The position numbers and the translations under genes were made by a program. A DNA stretch of 64,000 nt. Origin: Breoghania sp. Lineage in GTDB: Bacteria; Pseudomonadota; Alphaproteobacteria; Rhizobiales; Stappiaceae. The stretch spans positions 4,075,001-4,139,000 of the forward strand of contig NZ_OY771475.1 of assembly GCF_963674635.1 (NCBI RefSeq), given 5' to 3'. Under the pieces are notes generated by a model. The model worked only from the letters and a program-made list of their open reading frames with translations, did no database searches and was not told the origin of the DNA. How positions within the stretch are numbered: position 1 is the first letter of the stretch; the number at the start of each line of letters is the position of its first letter. This document shows, piece after piece, positions 54,112 to 63,153 of this stretch.

Positions 54112-57006
54112 CTATTCGGCGGCATCCAGCGTGTGGGTGATGCGGCGGGCCTTGCGGGCCTGCTCCTCATATTCCACCTGCCAGTCGCTCGGGCCGTTGG
54201 AAAGCGAGATCTGCACCGCTGTGACCTTGTATTCCGGGCAGTTGGTGGCCCAGTCGGAATAGTCGGTGGTCACCACGTTCGCCTGTGTGGCCGGGTGATG
54301 GAAGGTGGTGTAGACCACGCCCGCGGCGACCCGGTCGGTGATGAGCGCGCGCAGGCTCGTCTCGCCGGAGCGGCTCGCGATGCGCACCCAGTCGCCATCC
54401 TTCACGCCGCGCATTTCCGCGTCGATCGGATTGATCTCCAACCGGTCCTCGTCGTGCCAGACCCCGTTCTCCGTGCGTCGGGTCTGCGCGCCGACATTGT
54501 ACTGGGAGAGAATGCGTCCGGTGGTGAGAAGCAGCGGGAAGCGCGGGCCCGTGCGCTCGTCGGTTGCCACATATTCGGTGCGGATGAACTTGCCCTTGCC
54601 GCGCACGAACCCGTCCACATGCATGACCGGTGTGCCTTCCGGGGCCGCGTCGTTGCAGGGCCATTGCACCGAGCCGCGTTCATCCAGCATCTCGTAGGTC
54701 ACATTGGCAAAGCCAGGCGTGGTCGCGGCGATCTCGGCCATGATCTCGCTGGGGTGGCTGTAGGACCAGTTCGCGCCCATGGCGTTGGCGACGAGTTGGG
54801 TCACCTCCCAGTCGGCATAGCCCGCCTTCGGGCTCATCACCTTGCGCACCCGATTGATGCGGCGTTCCGCATTGGTGAAGGTGCCGTTCTTTTCCAGGAA
54901 GGTGGAGCCGGGCAGGAAGACATGGGCGTGGTTTGCGGTCTCGTTCAAGAAGAGATCGTGGACGACGACGCATTCCATCGCCGCCAGCCCCGCCGCGACA
55001 TGGTGGGTATCGGGATCGGACTGGAGAATGTCCTCGCCCTGAATGTAGATGCCCTTGAAGGAGCCATCGACCGCCGCATCCAGCATGTTGTTGATGCGAA
55101 GCCCCGGTTCCTTGTCGAGAGTGACGCCCCATACGTCCTCGAAGGTTTCGCGCACGGCGTCGATGGAGACATGGCGATAGCCCGGCAATTCATGCGGGAA
55201 GGAGCCCATGTCGCAGGAGCCCTGCACGTTGTTCTGGCCGCGCAACGGGTTCACGCCCACACCGGGCCGCCCGATATTGCCGGTCGCCATGGCGAGGTTC
55301 GCAATCGCCATCACGGCGGTGGAGCCCTGGCTGTGCTCGGTCACGCCGAGGCCGTAATAGATCGCGCCATTGCCGCCGGTGGCAAAGAGCCGTGCGGCGG
55401 CCCGGATTTCTTCAGCCGGAACGCCGGAGAGCTTCGCCACCTCTTCGGGGCTGTGGGCCGGGTCGGCGACGAAATCCGCCCAGTCCTGGAACTCGTCCCA
55501 GTCGCAGCGCGCGCGGATAAAGGCCTCGTCGTAGAGCTTCTCGGTGACGATGACATGGGCAAGCGAGGTGAGCACGGCCACGTTGGTGCCCGGGCGCAAC
55601 GCCAGGTGATGGGCCGCCTCGATATGAGGGCTTCTGACCAGGTCGATGCGGCGCGGATCGATGACGATGAGCTTCGCGCCCGCGCGCAGCCGCTTTTTCA
55701 GCCGGGCGCCGAAGACCGGGTGACCATCGGTGGGGTTGGCGCCGATCACCAGCACCACGTCGGAGTGTTCCACGCTGTCGAAATTCTGTGTGCCCGCCGA
55801 CGTGCCGAAGGTCTGGCCGAGGCCGTAGCCGGTGGGCGAATGGCAGACACGGGCGCAGGTGTCGGTGTTGTTGTTGCCGAAGACCGCGCGCGCCAGCTTC
55901 TGCACGAGGTAGGTCTCCTCGTTGGTACAGCGCGAGGAGGTGATCACGCCGATGCTCTCGCGGCCATATTGGTATTGCAGGCGGCGGAACTCGTTCGCCA
56001 TGTGGGTGAGGGCTTCTTCCCACGAGACCTCGCGCCAGGGATCGGAAGTCTTTTCGCGGATCATTGGGTTGAGGATGCGGTCGCCATGGTTGGCGTAGCC
56101 ATAGGCGAAGCGGCCCTTCACGCAGGAATGTCCGCGATTGGCCTCGCCGGCCTTGTAGGGAACCATGCGCACCAGTTCCTCGCCACGCATCTCCGCCTTG
56201 AAGGAGCAGCCCACCCCGCAATAGGCGCAGGTGGTGACGACGGAGTGTTCCGGCTGGCCGATCTCGATGATCGATTTTTCCTGCAGGGTCCCGGTGGGGC
56301 AAGCCTGAACGCAGGCGCCGCAGGAGACGCATTCGGAGCCGAGGAAGCTCTCGTGCATGCCGGGGGAAACGCGGGAGTCAAAGCCGCGGCCCTCAATGGT
56401 CAGCGCGAAAGTGCCCTGAACCTCCTCGCAGGCCCGCACGCAGCGCGAACACACGATGCACTTGGACGGGTCGTAGGTGAAATAGGGGTTGCTCTCGTCC
56501 TTCGGCATCCAGCGGAAATTGTCGCTGCCGTCGCTTTCGCGCGCAAAGACATGGTTTGCGCCTTTCTGTCCGAAGCGTACGTCGCGCAGCCCCACCGCGC
56601 CCGCCATGTCCTGCAATTCGCAATCGCCATTGGCGGCGCAGGTCAGGCAGTCGAGCGGATGATCGGAGATATAGAGCTCCATCACCGAGCGGCGCAGTTT
56701 CTTCAGCCTGTCGGTCTGGGTATGAACCACCATGCCGGGGGAAACGGGCGTGGTGCAGGAGGATGGTGTGCCGCGACGCCCGTCGATCTCGACAAGGCAC
56801 AGGCGGCAGGAGCCGAAGGACTGCACCATGTCGGTGGCGCAAAGGCGCGGGATCTCGATGCCGGCCTCGGAGGCGGCGCGCATCACGGAGGTGCCCTCGG
56901 GAACGGTGATCTCGAACCCGTCGACGGTCAGTGAGACGGTCTTGTCGGACTTGACCTCGGGCGTGCCGAAGTTCTTTTCCTTGATGAGGTCCATGGTCTT
57001 GCTCAT
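54112..57006 (-). CDS. fdsA: NAD-dependent formate dehydrogenase alpha subunit (Mo, Fe-S)
   Basis: FdsA is the molybdopterin-containing subunit that oxidises formate to CO2. From the ATG at 57006 (964 residues) the order is an N-terminal 2Fe-2S ferredoxin domain (CATDMVQSFGSCRLCLVE), a His-Cys 4Fe-4S segment (HPLDCLTCAANGDCELQ), two 4Fe-4S clusters (CIVCSRCVRACEEV and CVSCGACVQACPTGTL), another cluster at CAYCGVGCSF, and the molybdopterin domain with the catalytic Cys in ARVCHSPTGYGL, the position of Sec or Cys in other formate dehydrogenases. It starts with an ATGA overlap on fdsB. Confidence 0.94.
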   Translation of the reverse strand: MSKTMDLIKEKNFGTPEVKSDKTVSLTVDGFEITVPEGTSVMRAASEAGIEIPRLCATDMVQSFGSCRLCLVEIDGRRGTPSSCTTPVSPGMVVHTQTDRLKKLRRSVMELYISDHPLDCLTCAANGDCELQDMAGAVGLRDVRFGQKGANHVFARESDGSDNFRWMPKDESNPYFTYDPSKCIVCSRCVRACEEVQGTFALTIEGRGFDSRVSPGMHESFLGSECVSCGACVQACPTGTLQEKSIIEIGQPEHSVVTTCAYCGVGCSFKAEMRGEELVRMVPYKAGEANRGHSCVKGRFAYGYANHGDRILNPMIREKTSDPWREVSWEEALTHMANEFRRLQYQYGRESIGVITSSRCTNEETYLVQKLARAVFGNNNTDTCARVCHSPTGYGLGQTFGTSAGTQNFDSVEHSDVVLVIGANPTDGHPVFGARLKKRLRAGAKLIVIDPRRIDLVRSPHIEAAHHLALRPGTNVAVLTSLAHVIVTEKLYDEAFIRARCDWDEFQDWADFVADPAHSPEEVAKLSGVPAEEIRAAARLFATGGNGAIYYGLGVTEHSQGSTAVMAIANLAMATGNIGRPGVGVNPLRGQNNVQGSCDMGSFPHELPGYRHVSIDAVRETFEDVWGVTLDKEPGLRINNMLDAAVDGSFKGIYIQGEDILQSDPDTHHVAAGLAAMECVVVHDLFLNETANHAHVFLPGSTFLEKNGTFTNAERRINRVRKVMSPKAGYADWEVTQLVANAMGANWSYSHPSEIMAEIAATTPGFANVTYEMLDERGSVQWPCNDAAPEGTPVMHVDGFVRGKGKFIRTEYVATDERTGPRFPLLLTTGRILSQYNVGAQTRRTENGVWHDEDRLEINPIDAEMRGVKDGDWVRIASRSGETSLRALITDRVAAGVVYTTFHHPATQANVVTTDYSDWATNCPEYKVTAVQISLSNGPSDWQVEYEEQARKARRITHTLDAAE

Positions 57007-58559
57007 TCCGCCGCCTCCTGAATCGAACGGGGACGGAAGTCCTCCGGGAAATCGTTGATCGCGCTCTTCACGGGGAAGGACGTGAAGCCTCCCAGAGCGC
57101 AGAGGGAGCCCAGCCTGAGCGTCTGGCAAAGCTCCAGCGCCAGCTCGATATTGCCCTCGACATCCTCCCCGGCGGCCACGCGGTCCAGAACCTCCATGCC
57201 GCGAATGGGGCCGATGCGGCAGGGCGTGCACTTGCCGCAGGATTCGATGGCGCAGAATTCAAATGCGAAACGTGCCTGTTTCAGCATGTCGACCGTATCG
57301 TCAAAGACGACGATGCCCGCATGCCCGATCAGGCCGTCGGCCTCGGTGAAGGATTCATAATCGAAAATCGTGTCGAACTTGGAGGTCGGGAAATAGGCGC
57401 CCAGCGGCCCGCCAACCTGCACTGCGCGGACCGGGCGACCCGTTGCCGTGCCGCCGCCGATATCCTCGACCAGCTCGCGCAGCGGCAGGCCGAACGCGGT
57501 CTCGAACAGCCCGCCATGGCGCACATTGCCCGTGATCTGGACGGCGATGGTGCCGTGGGATTTGCCGACGCCGAAATCGCGGTAGAACTCCGCGCCCTCA
57601 TCCAGGATGATGGGCACGCTGGCCAGCGTCATCACGTTGTTGACGGCGGTGGGCTTGCCGAGGAAGCCCTCGATTGCGGGAAGCGGCGGCTTGGCGCGCA
57701 CGATGCCGCGCTTGCCTTCCAGCGAGTTGAGCATGGAGGTTTCTTCACCGCAGACATAGGCGCCCGCACCCATGCGGATTTCCATGTCGAAAGCGCGCCC
57801 GGACCCCAGCACATCCGGGCCCAGCATGCCCGCCTTGCGCGCGATCTCCACCGCCTCGTTCATGATGCGGATGGCATCAGGGTATTCCGAGCGGGTGTAG
57901 AGAAAGCCCTTGGTTGCGCCGATGGCGAGGCCAGCAATCGCCATGCCCTCGATGAGAATGAAGGGGTCGCCCTCCATGATCATGCGATCGGCGAAGGTGC
58001 CGCTGTCGCCTTCATCGGCGTTGCAGGCGATGTATTTCTGATCCGCGGGCGCCTGAAGCACCGTGTTCCACTTGATGCCGGTCGGGAACCCGGCGCCGCC
58101 GCGCCCGCGCAGGCCCGAGCGGGTGACCGTCTCCACGATCTCTTCCGGCTTCATCTTGACGGCCTTGCGAAGGCCCCTCAGCCCGCCATGGACCTCGTAG
58201 TCGCGCAGTGAATGGGGGTCGATAATCCCGCAGCGGGCAAAGGTGAGGCGGGTCTGTCGCGCAAGATAGGGGATTTCTTCGGTGGGACCCTGGCTGAGCG
58301 GATGGTCGCCGCCGGTCTCAAAGCCCGCATCGAAGAGGCCTGCTACATCGTCGGGCTGCACCGGGCCGTAGGCGATGCGCACGCCATCGGCTTCCGTCTC
58401 CACCATCGGTTCCAGCCAGAACAGGCCGCGCGAGCCGTTGCGCACAATCTCGATATCGAGGCCGCGCTTTTGGGCCTCAAGGGCGATGGCTGCGGCGACA
58501 TCGTCGGCGCCCAGCGCAATGGCGGCGGAATCAAGGGGGACAAAGATCCGGGTTGTCAT
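57003..58559 (-). CDS. fdsB: NAD-dependent formate dehydrogenase beta subunit (FMN, Fe-S)
   Basis: FdsB is the NuoF-like diaphorase subunit that passes electrons from the Fe-S chain to NAD+. A thioredoxin-like N-terminal part (about 1-120) is fused to the NADH/FMN domain: GLRGRGGAGFPTGIKWN and ACNADEGDSGTFADR bind the nucleotide and FMN, and the 4Fe-4S cluster is ESCGKCTPCRIGP plus the later Cys in GSLCALGGF. The 518-residue length and the fusion agree with FdsB. It overlaps fdsG and fdsA by four bases each. Confidence 0.94.
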   Translation of the reverse strand: MTTRIFVPLDSAAIALGADDVAAAIALEAQKRGLDIEIVRNGSRGLFWLEPMVETEADGVRIAYGPVQPDDVAGLFDAGFETGGDHPLSQGPTEEIPYLARQTRLTFARCGIIDPHSLRDYEVHGGLRGLRKAVKMKPEEIVETVTRSGLRGRGGAGFPTGIKWNTVLQAPADQKYIACNADEGDSGTFADRMIMEGDPFILIEGMAIAGLAIGATKGFLYTRSEYPDAIRIMNEAVEIARKAGMLGPDVLGSGRAFDMEIRMGAGAYVCGEETSMLNSLEGKRGIVRAKPPLPAIEGFLGKPTAVNNVMTLASVPIILDEGAEFYRDFGVGKSHGTIAVQITGNVRHGGLFETAFGLPLRELVEDIGGGTATGRPVRAVQVGGPLGAYFPTSKFDTIFDYESFTEADGLIGHAGIVVFDDTVDMLKQARFAFEFCAIESCGKCTPCRIGPIRGMEVLDRVAAGEDVEGNIELALELCQTLRLGSLCALGGFTSFPVKSAINDFPEDFRPRSIQEAAE

Positions 58560-59035
58560 GCGCGCACCTCCTCGACGATGGCGTCGAGCCGTTTCTCGTC
58601 GAGCCTGGCGACAAGCTTGCCGTCAACGGTTGCGGCAGGCGCGCAGGCGCACAGGCCGAGGCAGTAGACGGCTTCGAGCGTCACCGAGCCGTCGGCGGAC
58701 GTCTCGTTCCAGCCGATGCCGAGCAGGGCGTGGGCGCGTTCCGACAGGGCGTCTCCTCCCATGGACTGGCAGGCCTCCGCGCGGCAGATCTTGATGACGT
58801 GGCGGCCCGCCGGGCGGGCACGGAAATCATGATAGAAGCTCACCACTCCGTGCACCTCGGCGCGCGAGAGGTTCAAGGCGGCGGCGATCGCGGCGACGGC
58901 TTCTTCCGGAACATGGCCGAGTTCTTCCTGCACATCATGCAGGATCGGCAGCAGCGGACCCTCTCGATCTGCGTGCTCAGCAACGATTTGGGTCACACGT
59001 TCAGTGACCCGATCCGTCGGGGGCTGATGCAGCAT
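58556..59035 (-). CDS. fdsG: NAD-dependent formate dehydrogenase gamma subunit (2Fe-2S)
   Basis: This 159-residue NuoE-like subunit binds a 2Fe-2S cluster in the thioredoxin-like fold (CRAEACQSMGGDAL and YCLGLCACAP). It heads fdsGBAD. The LysR gene lies 117 bases upstream in the same direction and probably controls it. The ATG at 59035 begins MLHQPPTDRVTERVTQIVAE. Confidence 0.94.
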   Translation of the reverse strand: MLHQPPTDRVTERVTQIVAEHADREGPLLPILHDVQEELGHVPEEAVAAIAAALNLSRAEVHGVVSFYHDFRARPAGRHVIKICRAEACQSMGGDALSERAHALLGIGWNETSADGSVTLEAVYCLGLCACAPAATVDGKLVARLDEKRLDAIVEEVRA

Positions 59036-59152
59036 GGGGCGTCTCCGGTGGTCGTCAATTATGTAATATTTCGCTGACTATGCCGGTGCGCTGCACCCTC
59101 GTTCAATAAAGCTGTGCCGTTGAGCGATTGCACATATCTATCAAGCGCCGCC

Positions 59153-60037
59153 TCACACGGCCGAGATCGCCCGCGCCTGTTGCAGCAATGCCGAGATCGC
59201 AGGGGTGTGCGGTTCGCGGAAATTGGCAACAATTCCAATTATATGAGAGGAATTTGGATCGCTGATCGGCAGGGCGCGCAGGTTGGGCATATGGGAGAAG
59301 GTCTCCGCCAGTCTGGATGGCATGATGCTCGACCATTTGCCCGTCTGGATGTGGGTAAAAAGGGCAATGATGCTGTCCGATTCAAGTGTCGGAGCGGCTT
59401 CTACCCCAGCGTCACTGAGGTGTTTCTCGATGATCCGCCGGTTCTGCATGCTTTCGGTCAAGAGGCACAAAGGAGCACGGGAGGCCTCTGACCATGTAAT
59501 GCTTTCGCGGTCGGCGAACGGGCCGCCTTTCGTGCTGACGAAGGAATAGTGCTCCTTGTAGAGGGGGACGGAGGTCATCCGGCCCAGCGGCTCGTTGTCG
59601 AGATAGGTGATCCCGGCATCGACCTCCAGATTGACGACAAGCGACAGGATCTCCACCGAAGAGCGCGCCAGAACGGTGACGCGGACATCCGGGTGGCGCG
59701 TGCAGAATGGGGCGGTCAGGTCCCTGACCATGGAAAGCGCGGTCGGAACCACGGCGATGCGTACCGAGCCGGTGAGCCCGAAGCGGGCGGCCTGCATCTC
59801 CTCCTGCATGGCACGGCTGTCGGCGACGATGCGGCGGGCCCATTCCAGCACCCGCATGCCTTCCGGCGTCAGACCCTGAAAACGCGATCCGCGCTGGACG
59901 AGCTTGACGCCGAGTTGGTCTTCCAGTTGCTTGATAGCGGCGGACAGGGTCGGTTGGGTGACGCGGCATTCCTCCGCCGCATGGCCAAAGTGCTTTTGTT
60001 TCGCCAGGGCGATGAACATCTCAAGCTTGTCGATCAT
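59153..60037 (-). CDS. LysR-family regulator, probable control of fds operon
   Basis: This 294-residue LysR-type regulator starts at the ATG at 60037 (MIDKLEMFIALAKQKHFGHA). The N-terminal helix-turn-helix is HAAEECRVTQPTLSAAIKQL, followed by a substrate-binding domain (VRIAVVPTALSMVRDLTAP). Its gene lies directly upstream of fdsG in the same orientation, like the fdsR regulators described beside fds operons in other bacteria. The effector would be formate or a related signal, by analogy only. A longer open frame upstream (to 60457) is not LysR-like. Confidence 0.88.
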   Translation of the reverse strand: MIDKLEMFIALAKQKHFGHAAEECRVTQPTLSAAIKQLEDQLGVKLVQRGSRFQGLTPEGMRVLEWARRIVADSRAMQEEMQAARFGLTGSVRIAVVPTALSMVRDLTAPFCTRHPDVRVTVLARSSVEILSLVVNLEVDAGITYLDNEPLGRMTSVPLYKEHYSFVSTKGGPFADRESITWSEASRAPLCLLTESMQNRRIIEKHLSDAGVEAAPTLESDSIIALFTHIQTGKWSSIMPSRLAETFSHMPNLRALPISDPNSSHIIGIVANFREPHTPAISALLQQARAISAV

Positions 60038-60411
60038 GGGGCCAAATGCTCCCTCCTGGCGGGTCTCAGCACGGGGACGGGGTGCCCGTAAGGCTTCAAG
60101 AAGGTGCGAACATAGCCGGTGAGACGGGCGGCTGTCTTGCGGGCCTTTGGTGCCGACCCTGTGCACGATCGTCTCGCCGGCTGCGATGGGCGGTACACGC
60201 CGAATATGTTCTGTCGGCTCCGTTTTGTTGCGGCAGTTCGATTCGATTGGCCAGGCCCTTGCGGTCGGCAGGGTTTCGTGACCTGTCTTGACCGGCTCGG
60301 GATCGGCCAAATACCGGCACTTTGGTTGCCGTAAGTGGCAAGGGGCTGGTAATTCTCGCAAGAACGGCGCAAGCCGTCTCCTTTCGGATGCAGACATGAA
60401 TGGTGGGTATA
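60038..60411. other. Intergenic region between divergent LysR and binding-protein genes
   Basis: About 370 bases hold the promoters of the minus-strand LysR gene and the plus-strand peptide-type transporter. I see no clear gene, operator or hairpin. Open frames here are out-of-family extensions of the flanking genes. Confidence 0.5.
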
Positions 60412-62046
60412 ATGGACATGTGTCAGACAAAGGCGGGTCCGGTCGGGAGGCCTTCACTGCGGCGAATGGCGCGCAAGGTCGCGGCCGGGGTGCTCGCAGC
60501 GACCATGCTGGGCGCGGTTTGCACTCAGGCTGCCCGCGCGGAGGAAAAAGTCGTCACCGCGGTGATGAATTCCGGCCTTCGCACACTGGATCCGATCATC
60601 ACCACCGCGCATATCGTGCGCGATCATGCCTACATGATCTATGACGTGCTGGTGGCGCAGGACGACACCTTCACCGCCCGCCCGCAGATGGCGGACTGGA
60701 CCATTTCGCCCGACGGGCTCGTCTATACCTTCACCCTGCGCGACGGCCTCATGTTCCATGACGGGGCCCCGGTTACGGCCGGCGACGCGGTCGCCTCGCT
60801 GGAGCGCTGGGGACAGCGCGATTCCGGCGGGCAGCTGATTTTCGATGTCACCGTGAGCCTTGAGGCGCGCGACGACAGGACGATCGTGTGGACGCTGAAA
60901 GAACCTTACGCGCCACTGATCGACACGCTGGCCAAACAATCGGCGATCCCGCCCTTCATCATGCCCGCGCGCGTGGCCGCGACCCCGGCGGACCAGGCGA
61001 TTACCGACTTCATCGGTTCCGGCCCGTTCCGGTTCGTTGAAAGCGAATACCAGCCGGGCGTCCGGGTCAGTTACGAGAAATTCGATGGCTATGTGCCGCG
61101 TCCGGAGCCTGCAAGCTGGATGGCGGGCGGCAAGGTCGTTCACGTCGACAAGGTGACCTGGGTGACCATGCCCGACGCCCTGACCTCCATCAACGCGCTG
61201 CTGGCGGGCGAGGTGGATTATGTGGAACAGATCCCCGTGGACCTTCTGCCGCTCGTCCAAGGCCATGACGCGGTCGCCGTGGAGGTGCGCGACACCCTGG
61301 GCTTTCAGGCCATTGGCCGGATGAACTTTCTCTACCCGCCCTTCAATGACGTGAAGATCCGCAAGGCGGCGATGATGGCGCTGAGCCAGCAGGATATCAT
61401 GGGTACGCTGATCGGCGATCCGGCCTATTACCGCATCTGCGGCGCGATCTTCGGCTGCGGCATGCCGCTGGAAGACGAGGCCGGGGCAAAGACACTGATC
61501 ACCGGCGGCGATATCGAGGGTGCGAAGAAGCTGCTGGCGGAAAGCGGGTATGACGGCACACCGGTCGTGCTGATGCAGCCGACGAATATCCCGATGATCG
61601 CCGCGCAGCCCATCGTGGCGGCGCAGGCTCTGCGCGAGGCGGGGTTCACCGTCGACATGCAGGCAATGGACTGGCAGACGCTGGTGGCGCGCCGCGCCAG
61701 CCGGGCGAAGCCCTCGGAAGGGGGCTGGAACCTGTTTTTCACCAACTGGTCGGTGCCGGAGATCGGCACGCCCCTGATCAATCCCATGCTGAACGGGCGT
61801 GGCGAGGATGCGTGGTTCGGCTGGCCCACGGATGAGACGCTGGAGGCTCTGCGCAAGGACTATATCGCGGCGAAAACCGCGGAAGAGCAGAAGGCGATCG
61901 CGCACAAGATCCAGGCGCATGCGATGGACGTGGTCAATTACATCCCGCTTGGCCAGTTGCTCTCGCCGCAGGGGCGCAGCAGCAAGCTCGTCAACATGAT
62001 CCCCGCGCCGGTGCCGGTGTTCTGGGGCATGGACAAGCTGGAGTAA
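60412..62046 (+). CDS. Peptide-type ABC transporter substrate-binding protein
   Basis: This protein belongs to the SBP_bac_5 (DppA/OppA) family of periplasmic binding proteins. The exact start is uncertain: ATGs at 60400, 60412 and 60418 are in frame, and GGTGGG suits 60412 best (544 residues). A signal peptide follows (ARKVAAGVLAATMLGAVCTQ, cleavage near AARA). The mature part shows VVTAVMNSGLRTLDPI and WTISPDGLVYTFTLRDGL, the family signature. Two permease genes follow on the same strand. The ligand may be a peptide, but family members also bind opines, nickel complexes or glycosides. Confidence 0.85.
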   Translation: MDMCQTKAGPVGRPSLRRMARKVAAGVLAATMLGAVCTQAARAEEKVVTAVMNSGLRTLDPIITTAHIVRDHAYMIYDVLVAQDDTFTARPQMADWTISPDGLVYTFTLRDGLMFHDGAPVTAGDAVASLERWGQRDSGGQLIFDVTVSLEARDDRTIVWTLKEPYAPLIDTLAKQSAIPPFIMPARVAATPADQAITDFIGSGPFRFVESEYQPGVRVSYEKFDGYVPRPEPASWMAGGKVVHVDKVTWVTMPDALTSINALLAGEVDYVEQIPVDLLPLVQGHDAVAVEVRDTLGFQAIGRMNFLYPPFNDVKIRKAAMMALSQQDIMGTLIGDPAYYRICGAIFGCGMPLEDEAGAKTLITGGDIEGAKKLLAESGYDGTPVVLMQPTNIPMIAAQPIVAAQALREAGFTVDMQAMDWQTLVARRASRAKPSEGGWNLFFTNWSVPEIGTPLINPMLNGRGEDAWFGWPTDETLEALRKDYIAAKTAEEQKAIAHKIQAHAMDVVNYIPLGQLLSPQGRSSKLVNMIPAPVPVFWGMDKLE

Positions 62047-62211
62047 GAGGGTGCTTCTGGCCAGAGGGGGGGCGGGGCTCATGGGGATCGCCCGGCTCGT
62101 CCCGCGGTTCCGGCCTTTATCGCTGCGGTCTTTTCTGGTTAGAGGATCAGAAGTGCGCAGTCTTCTTCCGTTCCCTCATGCGCTGGCGCCTTGCCGAGGA
62201 CCCTCAGGTCG

Positions 62212-63153
62212 ATGATTGGCTATTTCGTGAGACGTGTGCTTGCAGTGATCCCGGTCATGGCGATCGTGGGGGTGTTCGTCTTCCTGTTGCTCCGGCTGAC
62301 GCCGGGCGATCCGGCGGCGATTCTCGCGGGCGATGCGGCGACCCCCGCCCAGCTTGGACGGATCCGCGCCTCGCTGGGGCTCAACGAGCCGCTTCCTGAG
62401 CAATTCGCCACATGGGTGGGGCAGTTGTTGCAGGGGGATCTGGGCATCTCGCTCATTTCCAACACCCCCGTGACGCAGATGATCGGCCAACGTATCTGGC
62501 CAACCCTCAACATCGCCCTCCTGACGATCGTTCTCTCCGTCGTGATCGCGGTGCCGATGGGCGTGGTGGCGGCGTGGCGGCATCGTTCCTGGGTGGATCA
62601 CACGGTGATGAGCCTTTCGGTGCTGGGCTTTTCCGTGCCGGTTTTCGTCATCGGCTATGTGCTGATCCAGACCTTTTCCATCCAATTGCGCTGGTTGCCG
62701 GTGCAGGGCTACACCGCGCCGGGCACGGATTTCGGCAAGTTTCTCGCCCACGCGATCCTGCCCTGCCTGACGCTGGCCGCCATCTATGTGGCGCTGATCG
62801 CCCGGATGACGCGGGCGAGCCTGCTGGAGGTTCTGGGCGAGGATTATATCCGCACCGCGCGCGCCAAGGGGGTGAGCGAGAGGCATGTCCTCTTCCGCCA
62901 TGGCCTGAGAAACGCGGCGGTGCCGATCCTCACCGTCATCGGCTCCGGCTTCGCGCTGCTCATCGGCGGTGTGGTGGTGACGGAAACCGTCTTCAACATT
63001 CCCGGCCTCGGGCGTCTCACCGTCGATGCGGTTCTGGCGCGCGACTATCCGGTCATTCAGGGCATCATCCTGCTGATGAGCGCGCTCTATGTGCTGGTCA
63101 ATCTGCTGATCGACCTCTCCTACAGCCTTGTTGATCCGAGAATCCGATACTGA
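62212..63153 (+). CDS. Peptide-type ABC transporter permease (DppB family)
   Basis: This 313-residue inner-membrane permease has the DppB/OppB layout with an N-terminal membrane segment (VLAVIPVMAIVGVFVFLLLR) followed by LTPGDPAAILAG, and about five more. The EAA loop is seen in EVLGEDYIRTARAKGVSERH, and IIGGV-like LLIGGVVVTETVFNIPGLGR closes the core. The ATG at 62212 (MIGYFVRRVL) is chosen over a TTG at 62191. The stop overlaps the next permease start by one base (TGATG). Confidence 0.9.
   Translation: MIGYFVRRVLAVIPVMAIVGVFVFLLLRLTPGDPAAILAGDAATPAQLGRIRASLGLNEPLPEQFATWVGQLLQGDLGISLISNTPVTQMIGQRIWPTLNIALLTIVLSVVIAVPMGVVAAWRHRSWVDHTVMSLSVLGFSVPVFVIGYVLIQTFSIQLRWLPVQGYTAPGTDFGKFLAHAILPCLTLAAIYVALIARMTRASLLEVLGEDYIRTARAKGVSERHVLFRHGLRNAAVPILTVIGSGFALLIGGVVVTETVFNIPGLGRLTVDAVLARDYPVIQGIILLMSALYVLVNLLIDLSYSLVDPRIRY

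Noticed and set aside
53962..56934. A 990-codon plus-strand frame
   Set aside because: It is the antisense of fdsA, which has all its Fe-S and molybdopterin motifs on the minus strand.
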